Source: Chitinivibrionia bacterium | GTDB taxonomy: Bacteria > Krumholzibacteriota > Krumholzibacteriia > WVZY01 | Length of the DNA stretch: 7,079 nucleotides | Reading direction: 5' to 3' | Assembly: GCA_016208665.1 (NCBI GenBank) | Contig: JACQXT010000055.1 | Location: 1-7,079 of the forward strand | In this document: one piece after another, positions 1 to 6,700 of the stretch | How the letters are laid out: each line of letters opens with the position of its first letter | Position numbering within the stretch: the stretch's first letter is position 1 | Translations under genes and position numbers: made by a program | Notes under the pieces: generated by a model | Databases searched by the model: none | Told to the model about the DNA's origin: nothing | The model's input: the letters and a program-made list of their open reading frames with translations, nothing else

Positions 1-3
1 TCC

Positions 4-110
4 TCACCCGCGCCCGCTTCGCGAAGCTTCCCGCCTGCGGCGGGTGATCTTCGCTCGCTCCGCGCGAACGGTTCGTGAACCGCTCGTCCTTCACGCAATT
101 GCTCTTGCGG
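4..110. repeat. Intergenic cluster of nested inverted repeats
   Basis: This non-coding stretch lies downstream of the LolA-like gene and is packed with self-complementary sequence. TCACCCGC at 4-11 pairs with GCGGGTGA at 40-47. Inside that arm pair are the perfect palindrome GCTTCGCGAAGC at 16-27 and a tight hairpin, CCCGCC-TGC-GGCGGG, at 30-44. Further right, CGGTTC-GT-GAACCG occupies 69-82, and CGCAA at 94-98 pairs with TTGCG at 105-109. None of these stems is followed by a T-run on either strand, so a classical intrinsic terminator is not supported. It could be a dispersed REP-like intergenic element, a factor-dependent transcript end or an mRNA-stabilising 3' structure. The pairing is seen directly; the role is not known. 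Confidence 0.5.
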
Positions 111-111
111 C

Positions 112-927
112 CTACTTCGCTTCTTCTTTCTTGGGCTTGTTTTCCTCGAAGATCGCGTCGTCTATCTTCTCGTTGAAGGTGATCGTTTCCCAGAAGTATT
201 CCGTGGCTTTCTCGCCGTTATGGTAGCCGACGACATGGAACGGAACCTTCATGCCGGCTATGTCGCGGTAGTCGTCCATGAGTACATGAGTCGTTCCGCT
301 CTCTTCGATCCTGCGCACGGGGAAGCGGGTCGCCGTGTCGATATCGAAGAGAAGCGTATCTCCGTCCTCGACCACGCCGACGCGCTGAACGGTCGACGCG
401 GCGATGAGAGAATCGTCGGGGACGTCCTTGACAACGAAGAACGTATCGCACGCGGCGAGGAAATGTCCGACGCCGTCGATCCGCTTCATGGTATTCGTGA
501 GCTGTTCGGTGTACCGCGGATTCTGCCTGATGCCCAGGTTGACGTCCACCCATACCTCTCCGGCGTTGTAGTAATAAATGAAGAAGAACGGGTGGTCGTA
601 CGCGCTGAAATCCTGGTCGAACTTCATCTTATCGGGCTTCTTGATGAACTGGGTCGCCTTCGCCTGCAGCGTTCCCCAGCCGGGCCGAATGGAGACCATG
701 CGGCCGGAATCGATCCTCGTCTGCCAGCCGGTCGTCTTCTGCATGCCTCCGAGCGCCTCGAGGGATTGCTCGAGTATCTGTTTCGCCTCGGCCTGTTGCG
801 CGGCCGCCTCGTCCGCGCTCTGGTCCGCACGGGACGCCGGCGTCCAGACGGCGAAGAAAACGGCGAGGGCGGCGGCGAACATGGCGCCGCGCCCGGCCAA
901 ACGGTATCTCTGTATGTTCAGGGTCAT
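112..927 (-). CDS. Exported LolA-fold (outer-membrane lipoprotein-sorting-like) protein
   Basis: A 271-residue protein. Residues 1-34 form a signal peptide: a basic N-region (QRYRLAGRG), a hydrophobic core (about 15-28) and an A-S-R-A cleavage site before Asp35. There is no lipobox cysteine, so it is probably a soluble periplasmic protein. The mature part starts with an Ala/Glu/Gln-rich helix ending in 'LEALGG'. Beta-rich sequence follows, ending in 'DDYRDIAGMKVPFHVVGY' and 'ITFNEKIDDAIFEEN', a pattern typical of the LolA/LolB-like superfamily that binds lipids or lipoproteins. The C-terminal tail is charged (KPKKEEAK). The ATG at 927 is chosen because GGGGGAGGA lies 5-6 bases upstream and the signal peptide begins there; the longer open frame to 1041 only runs into the upstream gene. 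It starts 17 bases after the reductase stop, so the two are probably cotranscribed. The fold family is moderately sure; the ligand is unknown, and it need not be LolA itself. Confidence 0.8.
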   Translation of the reverse strand: MTLNIQRYRLAGRGAMFAAALAVFFAVWTPASRADQSADEAAAQQAEAKQILEQSLEALGGMQKTTGWQTRIDSGRMVSIRPGWGTLQAKATQFIKKPDKMKFDQDFSAYDHPFFFIYYYNAGEVWVDVNLGIRQNPRYTEQLTNTMKRIDGVGHFLAACDTFFVVKDVPDDSLIAASTVQRVGVVEDGDTLLFDIDTATRFPVRRIEESGTTHVLMDDYRDIAGMKVPFHVVGYHNGEKATEYFWETITFNEKIDDAIFEENKPKKEEAK

Positions 928-932
928 ATCTA

Positions 933-941
933 TCCTCCCCC
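933..941 (-). promoter_or_regulatory. Ribosome binding site of the LolA-like gene
   Basis: On the minus strand, GGGGGAGGA lies 5-6 bases upstream of the ATG at 927, in the short gap after the reductase stop codon (947-945). This strong Shine-Dalgarno match decides the start in favour of 927 rather than a start inside the reductase gene. Confidence 0.75.
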
Positions 942-944
942 GTG

Positions 945-2183
945 CTAGACGGTAAGTTCGATGTGGGCTTTCACGAGTTTGTTCCGAACCGGTATGTTGT
1001 ACGGGCACGAGCTCGTGCACGGGCCGGCGCAACCGGCGCATTGGGACGCGTTCCGCGAGGCGGGCAGCGACGCGTAGCGCTCGATCGCATATTTCTCGCG
1101 CTGGTAACTATTGAAGTACAGGCTGTACCTCAGAATGTCGTGGATGGGAACGTTCTTCGGGCACGAGCCGAGGCATCCCGCGCACCCGGGACGGCAGTAC
1201 TCCTTGTCGAGCAGCATGCCGTACTTGTTGAGGGCCTTTTGCTCCTTCGGAGAGAGCTGCTTCTGGCCGGATGCGGCGACGAACTCGTCCACCTCTTCGA
1301 ACGTTCTCGTCGTGAGCGAAATCGTGTCGACGTTCGCATAGGCGAGCATCCATTTGAGGAGCGCCTGTCTCACGGTTCGCCCTTCCTGCATGAATTCGGA
1401 GTAGTCGATTTTTCTCGCGGCCGAAAGGCTCTTCATCGCTACGACGGCGATATCCTTGGCGCGCGCCTTCTCGATAACCGGCTCCAAGCCTCTCGACAGG
1501 TAGTTCATTCCCGGCATGATGAGGTCGACGTCGGTGTTGTCGATGAGCCAGTTGAAATCCTCGACCATCTTCGGCCCGTGCGAGCTTGCGCCCCAGAAGC
1601 GGATCTTGCCGGCCTGCTTCGCCTTCGCGAACGCCTCGTAGATGTTCTTGTTTTCGATGCGCGCCTTGTCTCCCAGGTTGGGATCGCCGACCGAGTGGAT
1701 CTGGCAGCAATCGACGTAATCCGTGTTGAGACGCTGGAGGCTCTCGTCGATCGCGGTCGTTATCTGTTCCATGGTCGTCTCAGGGGTGAAGAGCTCGGGT
1801 TCGAGTTTGGTGGCGACGAAGAGCTTGTCGCGCTTCGCCGGGAAGATCTGCCCGATGACCTTCTCCATGTCGTAGTACTGGCGCGCCGTGTCGACGTAGT
1901 TGATCCCGCGTTCAATCGCGTATTCGAGAAGCTCGGGCGTCTGCATTCCCGCGTTCCCGAATGAAATGTCCGAGACCTTCCAGCCCGTTCTGCCGAGCCT
2001 GCGGTATTCCTTGATGTTCGGCTTGTCGGCGGCCGGGACCGGTGGTTGTTCCTGAGGGTTCCCGCCGGTCTGAGCGAGCGGGTCGCGCGCCGTCACAGCG
2101 AGGCCCGCTCCCGCGCCGACGATGCAGGCGACGCTCTTTTCAAAAAAAGATCTTCTGGTAATGGATTTGTCGGAATCGTTCAC
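945..2183 (-). CDS. Tat-exported aldo/keto reductase with C-terminal [4Fe-4S]-type cysteine clusters
   Basis: A 412-residue oxidoreductase. The N-terminus has a twin-arginine signal (ITRRSFFEKS, residues 8-17) followed by a hydrophobic Ala/Gly/Val stretch (about 18-31), so it is predicted to be exported folded with its cofactors. The aldo/keto reductase barrel runs from about 60 ('YRRLGRTGWKVSDISFG') to about 305. The catalytic tetrad looks complete: Asp98, Tyr103 or Tyr104, Lys126 (VATK) and His163 (QIHS). The C-terminal part has two cysteine groups, C330/C334/C337/C341-Pro and C382/C385/C389/C393-Pro, each able to hold an iron-sulfur cluster, as in the known aldo/keto reductases with a ferredoxin-like tail. 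The start is GTG at 2183, supported by GAGG about 7 bases upstream and by the Tat signal; the next in-frame Met is residue 80, inside the barrel. It is first in a two-gene operon with the LolA-like gene. Substrate and electron partner are unknown. Confidence 0.9.
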   Translation of the reverse strand: MNDSDKSITRRSFFEKSVACIVGAGAGLAVTARDPLAQTGGNPQEQPPVPAADKPNIKEYRRLGRTGWKVSDISFGNAGMQTPELLEYAIERGINYVDTARQYYDMEKVIGQIFPAKRDKLFVATKLEPELFTPETTMEQITTAIDESLQRLNTDYVDCCQIHSVGDPNLGDKARIENKNIYEAFAKAKQAGKIRFWGASSHGPKMVEDFNWLIDNTDVDLIMPGMNYLSRGLEPVIEKARAKDIAVVAMKSLSAARKIDYSEFMQEGRTVRQALLKWMLAYANVDTISLTTRTFEEVDEFVAASGQKQLSPKEQKALNKYGMLLDKEYCRPGCAGCLGSCPKNVPIHDILRYSLYFNSYQREKYAIERYASLPASRNASQCAGCAGPCTSSCPYNIPVRNKLVKAHIELTV

Positions 2184-2215
2184 CGTATACCTCGCTTTCG
2201 GCTGGGGTTGGCTGA

Positions 2216-2245
2216 ATACTACACGTTCGGATGGGGGATGGGCAA
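2216..2245 (-). promoter_or_regulatory. Candidate promoter for the reductase/LolA-like operon
   Basis: On the minus strand, TTGCCC (2245-2240) and TAGTAT (2221-2216) are separated by 18 bases. Each matches the sigma-70 consensus at four of six positions. The predicted transcript would start near 2209, about 25 bases before the GTG. The match is modest and the organism's sigma preferences are unknown. Confidence 0.35.
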
Positions 2246-2263
2246 CTCATTATTGGTGTTGCC

Positions 2264-2291
2264 TCGATACTACGTATCCCTCTACTATAAT
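2264..2291 (+). promoter_or_regulatory. Candidate sigma-70-type promoter for the acylating aldehyde dehydrogenase
   Basis: A perfect TATAAT lies at 2286-2291. The best -35 candidate at normal spacing is TCGATA (2264-2269, four of six matches, 16-base spacer). Transcription would start near 2298, leaving a leader of about 38 bases before the ATG. The weak -35 box suggests either low basal activity or dependence on an activator. Confidence 0.5.
2266..2278. promoter_or_regulatory. Dyad GATAC-TAC-GTATC, possible operator
   Basis: A perfect 5-base inverted repeat with a 3-base centre overlaps the -35 region and spacer of the plus-strand promoter. Its ATACTAC core (2267-2273) recurs as a direct repeat at 2216-2222, overlapping the -10 box of the opposite promoter. 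A regulator bound at both copies could control both directions, but a dyad this short can arise by chance. Confidence 0.3.
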
Positions 2292-2335
2292 GTTGCTTCA
2301 GGACGCTCTGTTTCTATCTCGCGGAGGAACCGGAT

Positions 2336-3763
2336 ATGCCGATCGATATCGAAGAAATCATGAACAACGCTCAACTGGCCGCGGCCGAATTCAGGAGATT
2401 CGGCCAGGCCGAGACCGACCGCGCCGTCGAGGCGGCATACCGGGCGGGATTCGATGCCCGGGTGCGCCTGGCCAAGCTCGCCTGCGAAGAGACGGGCCTC
2501 GGCGTGTGGCAGGACAAGGTGAAGAAGAACGTGATCGCGACGCGTTTCGTGTACGACGACATCAAGAACATGAAGACGGCCGGCGTGATCAACGAAGACA
2601 AGGAACACGACATCGTCGAAATTGCGCAGCCCATCGGCCCCATCGTGGCCATCACGCCCATTACGAATCCCACGTCAACCGTGTTGTTCAAGACGCTCAT
2701 CTCGTTGAAATCCCGAAATCCGCTCGTCATACGGCCCCATGGGGCGGCCCGGAAGTGTTCCATCGAGGCGGCGCGGATCTGTTACGAAGCCGCCGTCGCG
2801 GCGGGAGCGCCCGAGCACTGCATCCAGTGGGTCGGGCGGTCGACGCGCGAGGAGACGCTCGATCTCATGGGCCACCGGAAGACCGCTTTGATCCTCGCGA
2901 CCGGGTCGGTGGAGCTCGTGCGGGCCGCGTACCAGTCGGGCAATCCCGCCCTCGGCGTCGGCCCCGGCAACGTGCCGGCGTACATCGGGCAGTCGGCCGA
3001 CGTTGCGTTCGCCGTCGAGCAGATCTTCATGTCGAAGACGTTCGACAACGGAACCGTGTGCGCGAGCGAGCAGGCCGTGGTCGTGCGCTCGTGCCACGTC
3101 GACGCGGCTATCGCGGAGTTCACGAAACGCGGCGCGTATTTTCTGAAAGAGGACGAGATAGAGAAGCTGGAAAGCGTAGCCTTCAACAAGGCGAACAAGG
3201 TGATGAACGTCGAAGTGATCGGGCAGCCCGCAGCGCGCATCGCGAAGCTTGCCGGGATCGACGTTCCGCCGGATACGACGCTGCTCATCGCGCGGCTCGA
3301 CGAGGTGGGGCTTCACCGCCCGCTCTCGCTCGAGATTCTCGCCCCGATCCTCGCGTTCTACACGGCCGACGAGTTCGAGGAGGCCATCGAATTGTGCAGG
3401 CGCATCAACGTCAACGGAGGGCTGGGCCACACCGCGAGCATTTTCTCCCGCAACGAGGAGAAGATTCGGCATTTTGCCCAGGTGATGAACGCGGGAAGGA
3501 TTCTCGTCAACACCCCCGCTTCGCAGGGAGCCGTGGGCGGGACGTACAATTCGCTGCAGCCGTCATTCACGCTTGCGTGCGGAGCGGGAGGCAAGAACAT
3601 CACCACCGACAACATCACCGCGAAGCACCTCATCAACGTTCAGCGCGTCGCGAGACGGCACCTGCATCACTGCGTTCAGGATTTCGGCGAGGCATTCTAC
3701 TACGACGAGTCGTTCGATTCGAGAGCCGCCGAGCTGTGGTGCGAGGGGCACCACAAGGGGTGA
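2336..3763 (+). CDS. CoA-acylating aldehyde dehydrogenase (AdhE N-domain type, standalone)
   Basis: A 475-residue NAD-dependent aldehyde dehydrogenase of the CoA-acylating group, predicted to interconvert acetyl-CoA (or another short acyl-CoA) and its aldehyde in the cytoplasm. Recognisable features are PITNPTST (108-115), 'FKTLISLKSRNPLVIRPH' (118-135), the glycine-rich GVGPGNVP (207-214), the catalytic-cysteine segment 'SKTFDNGTVCASEQ' with Cys242, EILAP (333-337) and 'AKHLINVQRVARR' near 429-441. The segments around 118-135, Cys242 and 429-441 resemble the aldehyde dehydrogenase half of bifunctional AdhE more than EutE or PduP, but no iron-dependent alcohol dehydrogenase half follows. Length suits a standalone enzyme of the group. 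There is no N-terminal extension like the microcompartment-targeting peptides of PduP. ATG at 2336 has GGAGG at 2323-2327, eight bases upstream. It is a single-gene unit here, divergent from the reductase operon and convergent with the secreted protein. The acyl chain length it prefers cannot be read from sequence. Confidence 0.9.
   Translation: MPIDIEEIMNNAQLAAAEFRRFGQAETDRAVEAAYRAGFDARVRLAKLACEETGLGVWQDKVKKNVIATRFVYDDIKNMKTAGVINEDKEHDIVEIAQPIGPIVAITPITNPTSTVLFKTLISLKSRNPLVIRPHGAARKCSIEAARICYEAAVAAGAPEHCIQWVGRSTREETLDLMGHRKTALILATGSVELVRAAYQSGNPALGVGPGNVPAYIGQSADVAFAVEQIFMSKTFDNGTVCASEQAVVVRSCHVDAAIAEFTKRGAYFLKEDEIEKLESVAFNKANKVMNVEVIGQPAARIAKLAGIDVPPDTTLLIARLDEVGLHRPLSLEILAPILAFYTADEFEEAIELCRRINVNGGLGHTASIFSRNEEKIRHFAQVMNAGRILVNTPASQGAVGGTYNSLQPSFTLACGAGGKNITTDNITAKHLINVQRVARRHLHHCVQDFGEAFYYDESFDSRAAELWCEGHHKG
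3735..3755. other. Perfect stem-loop over the last codons of the aldehyde dehydrogenase
   Basis: TGTGGTGC (3735-3742) pairs perfectly with GCACCACA (3748-3755) around a 5-base GAGGG loop, ending six bases before the TGA. The sequence after it is G-rich, with no T-run on either strand, so it is not a standard intrinsic terminator. With only 18 bases between the convergent stop codons, it may serve as a 3' end or stability structure. The pairing is seen; function is inference. Confidence 0.4.
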
Positions 3764-3781
3764 GGGGGCGCCGGGAGGGTT

Positions 3782-6700
3782 CTACTTAATGAGAACCATT
3801 TTCTTCGTCAGTGCGGCGGCGCCCGCCTGTAAGCGATAGAGATAGATTCCCGAGGCCGAGGGATTCCCGCCGGCGTCGCGCCCATCCCATATCTCATGCA
3901 TACTGCCTGCGGGCCGAGGAGCGTCGATCAGCGTTTTGACCAGCTTGCCCTCGATTGTGTAAATCGCCAGGAAGACATGGATTCCCTCGGGGAGCTCGTA
4001 CTCTATCGTCGTCAGGGGATTGAACGGATTCGGATAATTCTGGTGCAGGACAAGTTTCGATGGTGGATTCTGCTCTTCGGGGCGGCCCACCGGCACATCG
4101 TTGTAGCGGATTATCTCTCCGTTCTCGCGCCATACGAATACCCTTGAGCTCTGTATTGAATCAAAATAGAAGATGATGAAATCGCCCGGCAGCGCGCCTT
4201 CGTCCTGCGGCGTGTACGGATCATCGCGATACACCGGCATGACGCCGAAACTTCCTTCCGAATGCACGACATATTCTCCGCACACGGTTCTGTCCGCATC
4301 GATCGCCCGAATCGTCATTCCCGCCTGAATCGGATGATCGTCTATCCACACGCTGTCGCCCCACACGTTCACCCACTCCGTTGTCGGGATCACTTCGGAG
4401 GAGCCGGCATGCGCCTGCTCGCGCGCCGCCATGAAAGGAGGCGTGGATGGATAGACAGGGAGTCCCGGAAATAGTAATGTATCCGGCTCGTTCAATCTGA
4501 GCCAATAGGCCGATCCCGGCCGCACGATCGCCAGCGTATTCTCTCCGGGAAAGGCATGCGGTTTGTAGATGCCTGGAATGCCGCCGTCGTGCCCAAGCAC
4601 GTGTTCGAGAGACGGCAGAATCGAGGCCAGTGCGTGGCCGACGGAATCCTCCTGGTACGGCAGATAGCTCGTCAGGTTGTAGCCGGGAGACAGGACGTGA
4701 GGCGACTGGTCGCTCAGCGCCTTGCCATGAATAACGAGCGTATCCGGTGCGGAGAGTTTCACACAGACGCCGTGGTAGTGATCGAGGCTCCCCAGCGTGT
4801 TGAATCCTTGAGGAATCGCAGGCGAGAAAGCGAGTCCGCCCCCGTCGAATCCGTGCGCCACGATCAAGTTGTCCCGTATCGAGTGGAACAAGGAATCGAA
4901 CGAATCGTCTTCCGTATCGACATTCCATCCGAGGGTGTTCCAGCCTGCGGCGAGCGGCAGCGCGAGGGTCCGGGTGAGAGCCGAGTCGACATCAAGATGC
5001 AATGGAATTTCAAGCGCCGGATTGGCGGTCATGTTGGTGCTGACATGCACCATGGCGTCATACGAACCGTGAGTGAGATTCGCCGCGTCGATGGTGAGGG
5101 CGATTGTGCGCGTGTCCTCGCCTCCGACGACTCCCGACCGGATGTCGGAACGCGCCCAGGCGGCATGCGGCGTCAAGCTCAGGAGGATCTCGTCCCACCA
5201 GGCTTCTCCGTTCGAGCTGTAGTTGTACATGTCGAGCCTGGCCATATCGTGAACGAGGTCCGCGTTGCGGAACGAAATCCCCGACTTGACGAGCGAGTCG
5301 TTTACCCGATAATCGAATGTCTTGCTCCCAAAGTCGATGTTCGTGAATTCGACGTGATACCAGGTATCCGCCGAATAGGGATATGTCTGGTGTCCTCCAT
5401 TGCCGCCGTTGATATAGAACGTGCCGTTGGATGTTGCAAAAAACCAGATGACCTCGCGGCCCGAGCTGTCGCGGAACACGAAGTATGCGTTGTTTTGAGA
5501 CAAATCCGCGGAGCGTACCCAGAAGCTCGCGTGAGCCGGCTGCACCGCACCGAATGTTCGATGGATTCCATTGAAGTGTCCCGGCGATGAATTATATTCG
5601 TGGTAACTGCAATGCGTGCCGGTCGCCCCGGCGAGAGCGGTCACCTCCCTTTTGCTGGTGCCTCCTCCGTCCACCCATCCGTCAAAGCACGTATCTTCGA
5701 AGTTCTCGTAAAATACTGTGCTCGAATCGAACGGCGAACCGGCGGCGCCGGCCCATGCGATGTATTGGGCGGCTCCGGCGGTCTCTTCGGGCTTTAATGT
5801 CGCGGGCGGGACAGACGGGCCCGGGTACGGCAAATCGTACTGCGGTTCGCTGCGCACCTCCGGAGAAGCGGCGGGGAGCGCGGCCGCTTCTTTTAGCGCC
5901 GAACCCGGCAATCCGGACCGGGGTTCAAAAACATTGACCCAGAATCTGAGCTCGGCGTCTCCGAGGTTCGCGACGGCGACGGGCCGCAACGAAGCCTCCC
6001 CGGGCAGCAACCGCTCGTACAGCGAATCAACGGCAATCTTCATGAAGGGAGGCCTTTGACCCTCCCCTCGGAGAGCGACGGATACGATGCCTTCATCCGG
6101 ATCGTTTGTCGTCATGGTCAAAGCGCCGGTTAACACTCCACGCGACAAAGGATGAAACGTCACCGTGCGCATGATCGATGCATGCGGAGCAAGCAGGTAA
6201 GCGGTCGTGTCCGTCGAAAAGGAGGGGGAATCGATCGATATGGAATCCACCGAGAGCGTATCGGTTCCGATATTGTATACCGTGAAGGACAAGCTGGTTT
6301 GTGTGCCGATGTACAGAGGTTCGAAGGCGAGAGAAGCATCCGAGAGTGCGATGTCGCTCGCTGGAATAACATGGAGGCAGGCGGGCACGGCGGCTATGAC
6401 ACTATCCCATGAGGTGCTCAGAATCGCAACCTCGGCATCGTAATCGCCGGCGGGCACATGCGCGGCACTAAAATGGATCTCTATTTCCGCACCCTGCCCC
6501 GGCGCGATGCTTCCCGAGTCGGGCCATACAGATAGCCATTGCATGCCGTCGCCGTCGAGGAACCAACTCATGATCTGATTCCCGAGGAGCTGATTATACG
6601 CCTGTCCCACAGCCCTATCGTTAAACAATTCCTCAGACGCTGCCACAATCCTGCCGCTTCCGACGACGCTGGCCGCCGCTATAGGCGGATTCTTGACATC

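Noticed and set aside
30..44. CCCGCC-TGC-GGCGGG hairpin as an intrinsic terminator
   Set aside because: No T-run follows the stem on either strand.
928..1041. Upstream extension of the LolA-like frame to a 309-residue protein
   Set aside because: The extra residues overlap the 3' end of the reductase, are arginine-rich shadow sequence, and would bury the signal peptide. A strong ribosome binding site supports the ATG at 927.
942..1964. 340-residue open frame on the plus strand opposite the reductase
   Set aside because: It is rich in Arg, Val and Leu with no domain pattern, and it lies wholly antisense to a well-supported gene. Long antisense frames are expected in GC-rich coding DNA.
2253..2264. 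TTGGTG or TTGCCT as the -35 box for the TATAAT at 2286
   Set aside because: Both give spacers of 21 bases or more, too long for a sigma-70 promoter; TCGATA at 2264-2269 fits better.
2122..3789. 555-residue plus-strand frame overlapping the aldehyde dehydrogenase
   Set aside because: It is a +1-type shadow made mostly of Arg/Gly-rich sequence, while the 2336-3763 frame matches a known enzyme family along its whole length.
4556..5590. 344-residue plus-strand frame opposite the secreted protein
   Set aside because: It has no recognisable motif, and the opposite strand carries clear domains throughout this interval.
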